Assembly (NCBI RefSeq): GCF_900099785.1
Contig: NZ_FNDS01000015.1
Location: forward strand, 29,131 to 93,130
DNA from: Pseudomonas panipatensis
GTDB taxonomy: Bacteria; Pseudomonadota; Gammaproteobacteria; Pseudomonadales; Pseudomonadaceae
DNA length: 64,000 nucleotides
Direction of reading: 5' to 3'
Under the pieces are notes generated by a model. It saw nothing but the letters and a program-made list of their open reading frames with translations. It was not told the DNA's origin and did not search any database. The position numbers and the translations under genes are program-made. Numbering within the stretch: the first letter of the stretch is position 1; each line of letters begins with the position of its first letter. Shown one piece after another: positions 9,270 through 19,111 of this stretch.

Positions 9270-10640
9270 ATGCACAACAAGAATAACGGCTACCCCTCCA
9301 GCGCCGTGGCCTGGTCCACGGTGGCGATCCTCATGGTCGCCTACGTCCTTTCCTTCATCGACCGACAGATTCTCAACCTGTTGGTCGGCCCTATCCGTCG
9401 CGACCTGGCGATCAGCGATACGCAGATGAGCCTGCTGATGGGCCTGTCTTTCGCGCTCTTCTACACCCTCTGCGGCATTCCCCTCGGGCGCATGGCCGAC
9501 AGCCGTAGCCGGCGTGGCCTGATCACCGTCGGCGTGCTGATCTGGAGCGCCATGACCGCCGCCTGCGGCCTGGCCCGGCAGTACTGGCAGTTCCTGTTCT
9601 TCCGCGTCGGCGTCGGTGTGGGCGAGGCGGCGCTGTCGCCGGCGGCCTATTCGCTGATCGCCGACAGCTTCCCGGCGCAGCGCCGGGCCACCGCCATCAG
9701 TGTCTATTCCATGGGGATCTACCTGGGCTCCGGCCTGGCCTTCCTGCTCGGCGGACTGGTGATCAAGTTCGCCTCGGCGCAGGGCGCGGTGCAGTTGCCG
9801 TTGCTCGGCGAGGTGCGTCCCTGGCAACTGATCTTCCTGCTGCTCGGCGCCGCCGGGGTGCTCTTCACCCTGCTCATGCTCGCCGTGCGCGAACCGCAGC
9901 GGCAAGGTATCGGCGCCGGCGTGGTGGTGCCGATGCGGGAGGTCGGCGCCTACCTGCGGGCCAACCGCAAGACGGTGATCTGCCACAACTTCGGCTTCGC
10001 CTGCATCTCCTTCGCCAGCTACGGCAGCGGCGCCTGGGTGCCGACGTTCTTCGTGCGCACCTACGGCTGGGACGCCGGGCATGTCGGCGTGGTCTACGGC
10101 AGCATCGTGGCGGTGTTCGGCTGCCTGGGCATTGTCTTCGGCGGACGCCTGGCCGACCGCTGGGCGCGCCGTGGGCGCACGGACGCGAACATGCGCGTCG
10201 GTCTGCTGGCGGCCTGCCTGGTGCTGCCGCTGTCGCTGATCTACCCGCTGCTGAACGACGCCAATCTGGTCGCCGTGCTCATGGCGCCGACGGTGTTCTG
10301 CCTGAGCATGCCGTTCGGCGTGGCGCCGGCGGCAATCCAGGAAATCATGCCGAACGCCATGCGCGGCCAGGCCTCGGCCATCTACCTGTTCGTCGTCACC
10401 CTGTTCGGCCTGGGCGTCGGCCCGACCGCCGTGGCATTGGTGACTGACTATGTGTTCCACGACGACATGGCGCTGCGTTATTCGCTGCTGATCGTCAGCG
10501 GCAGCGCCTTGCTGCTCGGTGCTGGCTTCCTGGCGCGCGGCCTGCAACCCTACCGCGACAGCCTCGTCCACCTGCAGCGCTGGAGCGTGCAGCGCGAGGC
10601 CGCGGACGCCGCTGCCGGCGGACTGCCGCAGACGACCTGA
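9270..10640 (+). CDS. MFS transporter, 12 transmembrane segments (spinster/ACS-like)
   Basis: 456 residues with 12 hydrophobic helices. The cytoplasmic loop 2-3 motif appears as GIPLGRMADSRSRRG, its repeat in the second half as GGRLADRWARRG. The N-terminal AYVLSFIDRQILNLLVGPIRRDL resembles the Spns/anion-cation symporter branch; a carboxylate or lysolipid substrate is possible but not shown. Shine-Dalgarno AGGAG sits just upstream of ATG 9270. It lies 151 bases after hemH, same strand. Confidence 0.85.
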   Translation: MHNKNNGYPSSAVAWSTVAILMVAYVLSFIDRQILNLLVGPIRRDLAISDTQMSLLMGLSFALFYTLCGIPLGRMADSRSRRGLITVGVLIWSAMTAACGLARQYWQFLFFRVGVGVGEAALSPAAYSLIADSFPAQRRATAISVYSMGIYLGSGLAFLLGGLVIKFASAQGAVQLPLLGEVRPWQLIFLLLGAAGVLFTLLMLAVREPQRQGIGAGVVVPMREVGAYLRANRKTVICHNFGFACISFASYGSGAWVPTFFVRTYGWDAGHVGVVYGSIVAVFGCLGIVFGGRLADRWARRGRTDANMRVGLLAACLVLPLSLIYPLLNDANLVAVLMAPTVFCLSMPFGVAPAAIQEIMPNAMRGQASAIYLFVVTLFGLGVGPTAVALVTDYVFHDDMALRYSLLIVSGSALLLGAGFLARGLQPYRDSLVHLQRWSVQREAADAAAGGLPQTT

Positions 10641-10653
10641 GCAGACGCGCTGA

Positions 10654-10678
10654 GCTCCGGACCAAGGTGGTCCGGAGC
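10654..10678. terminator. Perfect 10-bp hairpin between convergent MFS and RND genes
   Basis: GCTCCGGACC, five-base loop, GGTCCGGAGC. It lies in the 45-base gap between two genes that end towards each other. There is no T-run, so it may act as an RNA 3'-end stabiliser or a partial terminator. Confidence 0.55.
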
Positions 10679-10685
10679 GCCCCGG

Positions 10686-13600
10686 TCAGTGGACAGCAAT
10701 GCCGCTGCCGGATGGCTGCGCACTGGGTTTGGCCAGCAGGGTGTACACGCAGGGCAGCACGAACAGGGTGAACAGCGTGCCGACGCTCATTCCGGTGGCG
10801 ATCACCACGCCGATATCGAAGCGGCTCACCGCGCCGGCGCCGCTGGCCAGGAGCAGCGGAATCACCCCGAGGACCATGGCGGCGGTGGTCATCAGCACCG
10901 GGCGCAGGCGGATGGCGGCGGCTTCCTCGATGGCTTCGCGCACCGACAGGCCACGCTCGCGGCGCAACTGGTTGGCGAACTCGACGATCAGGATGCCGTG
11001 CTTGCTGATCAGGCCGATCAGCGTCACCAGGCCGACCTGGGTATAGATGTTCAGGCTCGACAGGCCAAGGAACAGCGGCACCAGGGCGCCGCAGATCGAC
11101 AGCGGTACGGTGACCATGATCACTAGGGGATCGCGGAAGCTCTCGAACTGCGCGGCGAGGACCAGGAAGATCACCGCCAGGGCCAGGGCGAAGGTCAGCA
11201 TCAGCGCATTGCCTTCCTGCACGAACTGCCTCGAGGCGCCGGCGTAGTCGCTGGCGAAGCCGCGAGGCGATTCCTCTTCGGCGATCCGTTTCAGCGTCTC
11301 GATGGCTTCCCCCATGCTGACCATCGGCACCCCGGAGATGATCGCCGAGTTGAGCTGCTGGAACTGGTTGAGCTGGCGCGGTTGCGCGCGCTCGTGCAGC
11401 GTCACCAGGGTGGAGAGGGCGACCAGTTGGCCGTTGCCGTTCTTCACGTAGTAGCTGCCCAGCCAGTCGGGGTTCTCGCGGTACTGGCGCTCGACCTGGG
11501 CGATCACCTTGTAGCTGCGCCCGTCGATGGTGAAGCGGTTGATCTCGCCTTCGCCGAGCAGGCTGCCCAGGGTCACCCCAAGGTCCTGCATGGACACGCC
11601 CATTTGCGCCGCCTTGGCGCGGTCGATGTCGACCACCAGCTCGGGCTTGTCGAAGGCCAGGTCGAGGTCGAGGAAGGCGAACTTGCCGGACTCCTCGGCG
11701 CGTTTCTTGACCTTCTCCGCCACCTGTAGCAGCGACTGGTAGTCGTTGGCGGTGTTGATCACGAACTGGAACGGCAGGCCCTCGCCTGTGCCTGGCAGGG
11801 ACGGCAGGTTGAAGGCGAAGATCTGCACCCCGGGGATCTTGTCCAGCTCCGCTTGCACGCTGTGCAGCAGGTCCATCTGGCTGCGCTGGCGCTCGTTCCA
11901 GGGCTTGAGCAGCATGCCGCCGATGCCGGTCTGCACGCCGTTGTAGCCGTTGATCTGGAACGCCGAGTAGTACTCCGGGAAGCCGCGGAAGATGCTTTCG
12001 AACTGACTGGTGTAGCGGTTCAGGTAGTCCAGGTTGGCGGTCTGCGGCGAGTTGGACATGAGGAAGACGATGCCCTGGTCTTCTTCCGGCGCCAGCTCCT
12101 TGTGGGTGAACATCAGCAGCAGCGGAATGATCGCCAGCACCAGGACACCGAACACCAGCACCACCGGTCGATTGTCCAGGGTGGCGTGGAGGCTGCGCTG
12201 GTAGCGGCGCTTGAGCGCCTCGAAGAGCTGGTCCAGGCGATGCGCCAGGCCGCTGGGGTTCTCTTCGTGACGCAGCAGGCGCGAGCACATCATCGGCGAC
12301 AGGGTCAGCGCGACTATCCCGGAGATGATCACCGCGCCGGCCAGGGTGAAGGCGAACTCCTTGAATAGCGCCCCGGTCAGGCCGCTGAGGAAACCGATGG
12401 GGGCGTAGACCGCTGCCAGGGTGATGGTCATGGTGACCACCGGCACGGCGATTTCCCGGGCGCCCTCGATGGCGCCCTGGAAGGGCGTCTTGCCTTCCTC
12501 TATGTGGCGGTGGATGTTTTCCACCACGACGATGGCATCGTCCACCACCAGGCCGATGGCCAGGACCATGGCGAGCAGGGTCAGCAGGTTGATCGAGTAG
12601 CCCATCGTCTGCATGAAGAACAGCACGCCGATCATCGACAGGGGAATGGTCACCACCGGGATCAGCACCGAGCGGAACGCACCCAGGAAGAGGAAGACCA
12701 CCACGATGACGATCAGGATCGCCTCGCCGAGGGTTTTCACCACCTCGTCGATGGACGCCTGGATGAAGCGCGTGGCGTCGTAGGCGATGGTGACCTTGAG
12801 GTTCGGCGGCAGCTGCTCCTCCAGCTCCGGCAGCTTGGTGCGGACTTCACGGATCACATCCAGTGGGTTGGAGCTGGGCGTGCCCTTGATGCCGATGTAG
12901 ACGGAAGGGATGCCGTTGAACGAGCTGACCGAGTCGTAGCTGGCGGCGCCCAGTTCGATGCGCGCCACGTCGCCCATCAACACGCGGCGGTCGCCGAGGG
13001 TCTTCAGCGGGATGGCGGCGAAGGCCTCGGGCGACTTCAGGTCGGTGGCGGCATTGACGCTGGTGACCACCAGCTCGCCTTTCACCTCGCCGGCGGCGGA
13101 GAGGAAGTTGTATTTGCGCACGGCATCGTCGATGTCGCCGGCGGTGACGCCGTAGGCGGCCATCTTCACCGGGTCCAGCCAGAGACGCATGGCGAACACC
13201 TGGTTGCCGAGGATTTCGGCTTCGGCGATGCCCGGCAGGGTAGCCAGCTTGGGCTGGATCACCCGGGACAGGTAGTCGGTGATCTGCGGGTTGTTCATCT
13301 GCTCGCTGTAGAAGCTGATGTACATCAACGCCGACGCGTCGGCGGCTTCCTTGTCCAGCACCGGGTCTTCGGCGTCGGGCGGCAGTTGGGTCTTCACTTC
13401 GCCGATCTTCGACAGCAGCTCGGTGACCAGCCGATCGGTGTTGGCGCCGATGTGCGCGTAGATCGAGATGACCGAATAATTCTGCCGGCTCACCGAGGTC
13501 ATGTAGTCGATGCCCTCGGCGCTGGCCAGACTCTGCTGCAGCGGCTGGGTGATGTAGCCCTGGATGGTTTCCGCGTTGGCACCGGCATAGAAGGTGGTGA

Positions 13601-13739
13601 CGGTGATGAGCGCGTTTTCCATTTGCGGGTATTCGCGGATCACCAGCCGGCTGAAGGCCTGCGTGCCGAGCAGGACGATCAGCAGGCTGACCACCGTCGC
13701 CAGCACCGGGCGGCGGATGAAGGGATCGGTAAAGGCCAT
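10686..13739 (-). CDS. RND efflux transporter, inner-membrane pump (HAE1 family, MexI/MdtC-like)
   Basis: 1017 residues. Proton-driven antiporter subunit of a tripartite efflux system. Starts FTDPFIRRPVLATVVSLLIVLLG (TM1); the periplasmic loop carries SRQNYSVISIYAH; TM2-6 follow from residue ~335, with the proton-relay Asp pair in LAIGLVVDDAIVVVEN (TM4). The second half has TM8-12 ending LFVLPCVYTLLAKP. The tandem-repeat layout and length are complete. It lies 35 bases after the adaptor gene, so the two form an operon. No outer-membrane channel gene is adjacent; substrate unknown. Confidence 0.93.
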   Translation of the reverse strand: MAFTDPFIRRPVLATVVSLLIVLLGTQAFSRLVIREYPQMENALITVTTFYAGANAETIQGYITQPLQQSLASAEGIDYMTSVSRQNYSVISIYAHIGANTDRLVTELLSKIGEVKTQLPPDAEDPVLDKEAADASALMYISFYSEQMNNPQITDYLSRVIQPKLATLPGIAEAEILGNQVFAMRLWLDPVKMAAYGVTAGDIDDAVRKYNFLSAAGEVKGELVVTSVNAATDLKSPEAFAAIPLKTLGDRRVLMGDVARIELGAASYDSVSSFNGIPSVYIGIKGTPSSNPLDVIREVRTKLPELEEQLPPNLKVTIAYDATRFIQASIDEVVKTLGEAILIVIVVVFLFLGAFRSVLIPVVTIPLSMIGVLFFMQTMGYSINLLTLLAMVLAIGLVVDDAIVVVENIHRHIEEGKTPFQGAIEGAREIAVPVVTMTITLAAVYAPIGFLSGLTGALFKEFAFTLAGAVIISGIVALTLSPMMCSRLLRHEENPSGLAHRLDQLFEALKRRYQRSLHATLDNRPVVLVFGVLVLAIIPLLLMFTHKELAPEEDQGIVFLMSNSPQTANLDYLNRYTSQFESIFRGFPEYYSAFQINGYNGVQTGIGGMLLKPWNERQRSQMDLLHSVQAELDKIPGVQIFAFNLPSLPGTGEGLPFQFVINTANDYQSLLQVAEKVKKRAEESGKFAFLDLDLAFDKPELVVDIDRAKAAQMGVSMQDLGVTLGSLLGEGEINRFTIDGRSYKVIAQVERQYRENPDWLGSYYVKNGNGQLVALSTLVTLHERAQPRQLNQFQQLNSAIISGVPMVSMGEAIETLKRIAEEESPRGFASDYAGASRQFVQEGNALMLTFALALAVIFLVLAAQFESFRDPLVIMVTVPLSICGALVPLFLGLSSLNIYTQVGLVTLIGLISKHGILIVEFANQLRRERGLSVREAIEEAAAIRLRPVLMTTAAMVLGVIPLLLASGAGAVSRFDIGVVIATGMSVGTLFTLFVLPCVYTLLAKPSAQPSGSGIAVH

Positions 13740-13774
13740 GATTCAATCCTTGGGTTCAGTGCCTGCCGGCGGGT

Positions 13775-14887
13775 TCAGCGAACGTCTGCGACGATCGCCA
13801 CCGGGGTGCCGTTGTCCAGCTTGAGCTGGCCGGAGGTCACCACCTGCTCGCCGGCCTTGAGGCCTTCGAGGATCACCACGCTGCCGTCGCGGCGCTGGCC
13901 GGTCTTGATGAAGCGGCGCTCTACGCTGAGTTCCGCCTGGCCCTTGGCGTCGAGCTGTGGCTTGCCGTCCTGGTCCTTGCGCGGCACCACCACGAAGACC
14001 GAGTTGCCGTAGAGGGTGAAGGCCACCGCGGTTTCCGGCACCACCACGCGGCGGCTGTTTTCCGGCAACTTCACCTCGAGGTTGGCGAACATCCCCGGCA
14101 GCAACTTGCCGTCGGGATTGGCCATGCTGGCGCGTACGCGCAGGTTGCGTGTCTCGATATCCACCCGCGGGTTGAGCGCGTCGATGCGTGCCTGGAAGGT
14201 CTGCTCCGGGTAGGCGGCCACCCGGACCGCCACTTCCTGGCCGGTCTTCAGCAGGGGGAAGTTCTGTTCGGGCAGATAGAAGTCCACCAGCAGGGTGGAT
14301 AGGTCCTGCAGGGTCGCGATGGGCGTGCCCGGCGAGACGTAGTCGCCGACGTCCACCTGGCGGATGCCGACGGTCCCGGCGAAGGGCGCGAGGATACGCT
14401 TCTTCGCCAGCACCGCCTTGAGCTGCGCGACGGTGGCGCTGGAGCGCTGTAGCTGCGCGGCGAGGCGGTCGAAGTCGCTCTTCGAGATGGCCTGGCGGCC
14501 GATCAGGCTGCGGCCGCGCTCGAATTCCACCTGGGCCAGGCCGAGGTCGGCCTCGGCGGTACGCAGAGTGGCTTCCTCGACGGCGCTTTCCAGTTGCACC
14601 AGCGGTTGCTCGAAGCGGACCTTTTCGCCGGACTTGAACCATGCCTCGCGGACGGTGCCGGAGACTTCCGCGGTGAGGGTCACGCCCTGGTTGGCGCGCA
14701 GGGTGCCGATGGCCGGCAGGCGGCTCTGCCAGTCGCGCTCCTCGACCGGCACTGCGGTGACACTGATCGGCGGCCGGGGGGCGCTGAACTGGGCGATCTG
14801 TTTCTTGATGGAGAGGTATTTCGAGCCGGCGAGCGCCGCGATGATCACGGCCACTACGCCGAGCATGATCAGCATGCGGCGCAACAT
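13775..14887 (-). CDS. RND efflux periplasmic adaptor (membrane fusion protein)
   Basis: 370 residues. Single N-terminal anchor (residues ~5-22), then lipoyl/hairpin/beta-barrel organisation of the HlyD/AcrA family: PAIGTLRANQGVTLTAEVSGTV, helical hairpin ~95-145, KRILAPFAGTVGIRQVDVGDYVSPGTPI, and the C-terminal GLKAGEQVVTSGQLKL. It bridges the RND pump encoded directly downstream and an outer-membrane channel such as OprM, encoded elsewhere. First gene of the two-gene operon; most similar in pattern to the MexH type of adaptors. Confidence 0.9.
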   Translation of the reverse strand: MLRRMLIMLGVVAVIIAALAGSKYLSIKKQIAQFSAPRPPISVTAVPVEERDWQSRLPAIGTLRANQGVTLTAEVSGTVREAWFKSGEKVRFEQPLVQLESAVEEATLRTAEADLGLAQVEFERGRSLIGRQAISKSDFDRLAAQLQRSSATVAQLKAVLAKKRILAPFAGTVGIRQVDVGDYVSPGTPIATLQDLSTLLVDFYLPEQNFPLLKTGQEVAVRVAAYPEQTFQARIDALNPRVDIETRNLRVRASMANPDGKLLPGMFANLEVKLPENSRRVVVPETAVAFTLYGNSVFVVVPRKDQDGKPQLDAKGQAELSVERRFIKTGQRRDGSVVILEGLKAGEQVVTSGQLKLDNGTPVAIVADVR

Positions 14888-15135
14888 CTTCCTGTTCCTT
14901 GGTGAGTGCCTGGCAGCTATCTGCCGCGATCCGCTCGCCCTGGGCGCTGGCGAACTTCCTTTCGCGGGATGATGATCAGGCCGTGGAGCCGATTGGATTG
15001 CCCCATTGCAGGGCGGAAAATCCGCACCATAGTCTCAGATCGCGGGCGAGTCAAAGGCCCACGATTTCAAGACGTTTCTCCAGTGTAGGCGGGCGGAGCG
15101 GCGAGAGAGGGGCCACATCCTTGTGGCGAAGCGGA

Positions 15136-16761
15136 TCAGGCGCCCAGCCTGTGGGTAACGTCGCTGAGTTCGCCGGACAGGCCGTGCAGGTGCTGGCTGG
15201 CGCGATGGGTGCGCTGGACGTTTTCATCGTTGGTCGAGGCGATGGAGGTGATCTCGGCGAGATTGCGCGAGATGTCCTCGGCCACCGAGGTCTGCTCTTC
15301 GGCGGCGGTGGCGATCTGCCGGTTCATGTCGCGGATCGCTTCCACCGCATGGGTGATGCTCTGCAGCATGTCGCCGGCCTGGGTCACCTGCTCCAGGCCC
15401 TGCTCGCTGCGGCTTTGCCCAGATTCGATGGCGCGCACCGCGTTGACCGCGCCGGTCTGCACGGTGTCGATGATCTGATGGATTTCCGCGGTGGATTCGG
15501 CGGTGCGCTGGGCCAGGGTGCGAACCTCGTCGGCGACCACGGCGAAGCCCCGGCCCTGTTCGCCGGCGCGGGCGGCTTCGATGGCGGCGTTGAGCGCCAG
15601 CAGGTTGGTCTGCTCGGCGATGCCGCGGATCACCTCGAGGACTTTGCCGATGCGCCCGCTGTCGGCTTCCAGGCGGCGGATGACCTCGGCGGTGCTGGCG
15701 ATTTCGTCGCTGACCTGGGTGATGGTCTGGATGGTCGACTGCATGACCCGCTCGCCGGATTGGGCATGCTGATCGGCATCGTCGGCGGCGCGCGCGGCGT
15801 CGGCGGCGTGGCGCGCCACTTCCTGGGCGGTGGCGGACATCTCGTGCATGGCGGTGGCGACCTGATCGGTACGCGAGAACTGCTCGCGGGTGCCCTCGGC
15901 CATGATCGCGGCGATCGCATTGAGTTCGCCGCTGGCGCTGTCCAGCTCGCCGGTGCTGTGCTTGAGGCGGGTGAAGGTGTCGGCGAGGAAGTCGCGCAGG
16001 GTATTGGCGGCGCGCGCCAGGCGGCCGAGTTCGTCGCGGCGGCTGCTGTCGACGTGCTGGCCGAAGTTGCCCTGGGCCAGTTGGGCGATATGTTCGATCA
16101 GTCGCGAGATGGGGCCGATCAGGTTGCGGTTGACCAGCCACAGGCTGAGCAGCCCGAGCAGGGCGCCGGAGAGCAGCAGGACCAGCGTGCCGAGCAGCAC
16201 GGTGCGCTGGGCGTTGGCGGCAATGCTGCGCGATTGCTGTTCGGCGAGCTGGTGCAGGCTGTTGACCAGGGCGCTCATCTGCGCGCTGGCATTGCGGTCG
16301 ATGCCCTTGACCGCGGCGTCGCCGGCGCGCGGTTCGCCACCGGCGGCGAGGAAGGCGTCACGCCCCTTGCGGTAGGCGGCGCCGAGCTGACGGTGTTCCT
16401 CGCGCAATTGGCTGACCTGGCGCTGTAGCTCGGGGTCGGCGCTGCTGTTCTGCTGCAACTGCTGGAGGATGTCCTGGACGTTGCGTTCCTGCTCCTCGAA
16501 CAGCCCCCAGTATTTCTGCATATCGCTCGGCATCTGCCCGCGCAGCAGCACGTCTTTCCATTCCTGGACCTGGTTCTTGAACGCCAGGTTGGCCTTGTCG
16601 ATGAGCTGGGCGGACTGCAACGGGCCGTCGAGCAGGCGCTGGTAGGCGTTGATGCCGCCGGAGAGGAACTGGAAGCAGGCCAGGGCAATGAGCAGAACGA
16701 GCAACAGGCTGCCGCCCAGCAAAGCAAGGATCTGCGTGCGCAGGGAAGTATTGAGGAACAT
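15136..16761 (-). CDS. Methyl-accepting chemotaxis protein with a ~155-residue periplasmic four-helix sensor
   Basis: 541 residues from ATG 16761; an in-frame ATG 33 codons upstream would add an unlikely basic tail before TM1. TM1 ~10-32, periplasmic all-helical domain ~33-186, TM2 ~187-210, HAMP ~211-263, and a signalling hairpin whose conserved tip EQTNLLALNAAIEAARAGE spans ~382-401. It ends without the NWETF-like CheR pentapeptide. Ligand unknown; the sensor looks like the 4HB class. Monocistronic as far as seen. Confidence 0.93.
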   Translation of the reverse strand: MFLNTSLRTQILALLGGSLLLVLLIALACFQFLSGGINAYQRLLDGPLQSAQLIDKANLAFKNQVQEWKDVLLRGQMPSDMQKYWGLFEEQERNVQDILQQLQQNSSADPELQRQVSQLREEHRQLGAAYRKGRDAFLAAGGEPRAGDAAVKGIDRNASAQMSALVNSLHQLAEQQSRSIAANAQRTVLLGTLVLLLSGALLGLLSLWLVNRNLIGPISRLIEHIAQLAQGNFGQHVDSSRRDELGRLARAANTLRDFLADTFTRLKHSTGELDSASGELNAIAAIMAEGTREQFSRTDQVATAMHEMSATAQEVARHAADAARAADDADQHAQSGERVMQSTIQTITQVSDEIASTAEVIRRLEADSGRIGKVLEVIRGIAEQTNLLALNAAIEAARAGEQGRGFAVVADEVRTLAQRTAESTAEIHQIIDTVQTGAVNAVRAIESGQSRSEQGLEQVTQAGDMLQSITHAVEAIRDMNRQIATAAEEQTSVAEDISRNLAEITSIASTNDENVQRTHRASQHLHGLSGELSDVTHRLGA

Positions 16762-16908
16762 CGTGTTACGCCTCGGAGACGCGGAGTGGGATTCGGTCGA
16801 TGGATGCATCGGCTGCGCGCGCCGCCAGCATGAGCGCTGGCGGACGAGTGGCAACGCCATGCTAGAGGGGCGCGATGACGATTTCGTTGGCGCCCCGTCA
16901 GGAGCCGT

Positions 16909-18003
16909 TCAGGCCAGGTGCAGGTGGTTGTCCCAGAAGGCCGGCGGCAGTTCCAGCGGCTGCCCGGCGATGCGCTCGCCGCGGCAGTCGTAGAAGCGGC
17001 AGCGACCCTGTCCGGAAGTGACCACGAAGCCGTCCTTCACCGCGCCGACCCCGGCACAGTCCGGCAGCGAGGTGTCCAGGCGCACGGCGCCGCTGTCCAG
17101 GTCCCAGATGAAGAAGCGGTTGCCGCGTGGCGCGGTCAGCGCGACCAGGCGCAACTCGTCGTGTATCGCCACGCTGGCGGTGTACTGGGCCATGGCCAGG
17201 CGCTGCGCGTCGGCCAACGGAAAGGGCTGGAACGGTTGGCCGGGGCGCTTGATCGCCAGCAGATCGGCGTGGTCGTGGGCGTCGCCCATGTACTGCTGGC
17301 CGGCGACGATGGTGCCGTCGCGGGCGATGGCCAGGTGGCGCACGCTGTTCATCTGCTGGGCCAGGGTTTCCTTGGCGATCAGGCTGCCATCGCGGCGCAT
17401 CAGCACCAGGCTCGGCTCCATCGCATTGAGGTTCATCTCCACGCGGCTTTCTGCCTCGGTGCGGATGCCGCCGTTGGCGACGACCAGGGTTTCACCGTCG
17501 GGCATCCAGGACACCTGGTGCGGGCCCAGGCCGTGGCTCGACAGCTCGCCGGCATGGCTCAGACGGCTGCCATCGAAGCGGTAGACGCCGAGCATGCCGC
17601 GGCCCGGATCGCTGGTGTCGTTCTCGGTGGCGTAGAGCCAGTCGCCGCTCGCGTGGAACACGCCGTGGCCGTAGAAGTGGCGGTTCGGCTGCGCCGCCAG
17701 ACTCTGCAGCAAGCGGCCGTCCTCCAGGTGAATGAGGTAACTGACGCGCCCCGGCCGGCGCGCGACGAACAGCGCCAGCGGCAGCGTCGGGTGCTGCACG
17801 ATGTCGTGGCAGCGCAGCCCGACCTCGGTGGCGAACACTTGGCGGCCATCCAGGCGGTAGCCGACCGCATAGTGCTTGCCGTCGGCGGCGTCGCGGGCGG
17901 ACAGCAGCAGCGGCTCCTTGCCTTTGCGCGACAGCGTCCAGCCGCCGAGGCTCAAGGCGCCGAGCAGCAGGCTGCCGAGGCCGATCACATGACGTCGCAG
18001 CAT
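16909..18003 (-). CDS. DUF1513 periplasmic beta-propeller-like protein of the iron/imelysin operon
   Basis: 364 residues. An N-terminal hydrophobic segment preceded by basic residues (MLRRHVIGLGSLLLGALSLGG) is a signal or anchor. The remainder shows repeated strand units with GHGVFHASGDWLYATEND, GLGPHQVSWMPDGETLVVANGG and AQYTASVAIHDELRLVALT, as in DUF1513 proteins predicted to form propellers. Function unknown. It closes the iron-type operon, 36 bases after the imelysin gene, and the same order is found in P. aeruginosa. Confidence 0.85.
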   Translation of the reverse strand: MLRRHVIGLGSLLLGALSLGGWTLSRKGKEPLLLSARDAADGKHYAVGYRLDGRQVFATEVGLRCHDIVQHPTLPLALFVARRPGRVSYLIHLEDGRLLQSLAAQPNRHFYGHGVFHASGDWLYATENDTSDPGRGMLGVYRFDGSRLSHAGELSSHGLGPHQVSWMPDGETLVVANGGIRTEAESRVEMNLNAMEPSLVLMRRDGSLIAKETLAQQMNSVRHLAIARDGTIVAGQQYMGDAHDHADLLAIKRPGQPFQPFPLADAQRLAMAQYTASVAIHDELRLVALTAPRGNRFFIWDLDSGAVRLDTSLPDCAGVGAVKDGFVVTSGQGRCRFYDCRGERIAGQPLELPPAFWDNHLHLA

Positions 18004-18039
18004 GGCGTGTACCTCTCAGAAAGAACGATTCGCGAGCGA

Positions 18040-19101
18040 TCAGTCGCCGTCGTTGGCGTTGAAACCCAGCTGCACGCCGAGGGCTTTGGCGAGGTCGCCC
18101 TCGTGCAAGCGGTGGACCGTGTTGAGGCTGTCGTACAGCGCGTTGAGTCGCTGTATGCCGGCATCGTCCTTGAGCAGCACGCCAAGCGGCTGCTGCAGCG
18201 CGGCGAGCTTGCCGCGGGCGTCGGCGTAGGCCGCGTCGATCTTGCCGGCCAGCGCCTTCTGCGCGCTCGGCAGCAGGGCGCGCAGGCCCTTGCCGTCGGT
18301 GCCGTTCCAGAGCGCTTCGGCGCCGACCAGCCCGGACTCCAGGCTGGCCAGGGAGGCGTCGCTGCGCCAGGCCTCGGCCTGGAATGGCTGCGCAATGCCT
18401 TTGCTCTGGCGACCCAGCGGGGTGCCAAGTTTCTTCTTCAGCGAGTCGAGGGCGGTGACCTGCACGCGCAGCAGTTCGGCGATGGCTTCGTGGGCATCGG
18501 CGTAGCGCTCGTTGGGGAACTTGGACAGTTGGCTGAGCATGCCGCCATCGTTCTTCCAGCGCGCGAGGATGTCCTCGGCCAACTGCTGCTGATGGGCGCC
18601 GATGGCTTCGAGCAGCGGGCAGTAGCGCGCCTTGGTGGCGGCGTCGGCAAGGTCGATCCTGGCGTCGAAGAGGATGTATTCGTAAGCGGTCAGGCCCTGC
18701 ACCACCACGCTGGACTTGGCCAGGCTCGCCGGGTCGATGGGCGCGCCGCCGTCGAGCAATTGCTCGATCTGGCGCGCCACCAGGTTCTTCTTGTCCGGCC
18801 AGAACTGAATCTGCCAGGCGCGATTGCCTTCGGCCAGCGGTCCGACCAACAGCGGTTGCAGCTCGGACCAGGCCTTTTGCGCGGCGACGAAGTCGGCACG
18901 GGCGCGGGCCAGGTCTTCCTGGCCTTGGCAGAAGGCCAGGGCGCTGGCGGCCAGGGTGCGGTCGGCATCGACCCAGCGGCTGTAGGCCGGCAGTATCACC
19001 TGCTGCGCCAGCGCGGCGCTGGTGGTCGCCTGCGGGTCTTGCGGCGAGCAGGCGCCGAGGGCGATGGCGAGGCTGGTGATCAGTAGGCGTGGGCGGAACA
19101 T
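18040..19101 (-). CDS. Imelysin-family periplasmic lipoprotein, divergent motif
   Basis: 353 residues. The N-terminus has a lipobox (IALGACSPQ). The body matches the imelysin domain: LPAYSRWVDADRTLA, AQKAWSELQPLLVGPL, RAWQIQFWPDKKNLVARQIEQLL. At the place of the GxHxxE motif of EfeO/IcmP-type imelysins it reads GLTAYEYILFD: the Gly and Glu are kept, the His is replaced. Imelysins are linked to iron uptake or binding; some were first described as insulin-cleaving peptidases. The altered motif suggests different metal chemistry. It begins 10 bases after the di-haem gene stop. Confidence 0.87.
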   Translation of the reverse strand: MFRPRLLITSLAIALGACSPQDPQATTSAALAQQVILPAYSRWVDADRTLAASALAFCQGQEDLARARADFVAAQKAWSELQPLLVGPLAEGNRAWQIQFWPDKKNLVARQIEQLLDGGAPIDPASLAKSSVVVQGLTAYEYILFDARIDLADAATKARYCPLLEAIGAHQQQLAEDILARWKNDGGMLSQLSKFPNERYADAHEAIAELLRVQVTALDSLKKKLGTPLGRQSKGIAQPFQAEAWRSDASLASLESGLVGAEALWNGTDGKGLRALLPSAQKALAGKIDAAYADARGKLAALQQPLGVLLKDDAGIQRLNALYDSLNTVHRLHEGDLAKALGVQLGFNANDGD

Positions 19102-19111
19102 GTTCGGCTCC

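Noticed and set aside
9171..10571. 466-codon minus-strand frame opposite the MFS gene
   Set aside because: His/Gln/Arg-rich composition typical of an antisense shadow; the plus strand encodes a clear 12-helix transporter.
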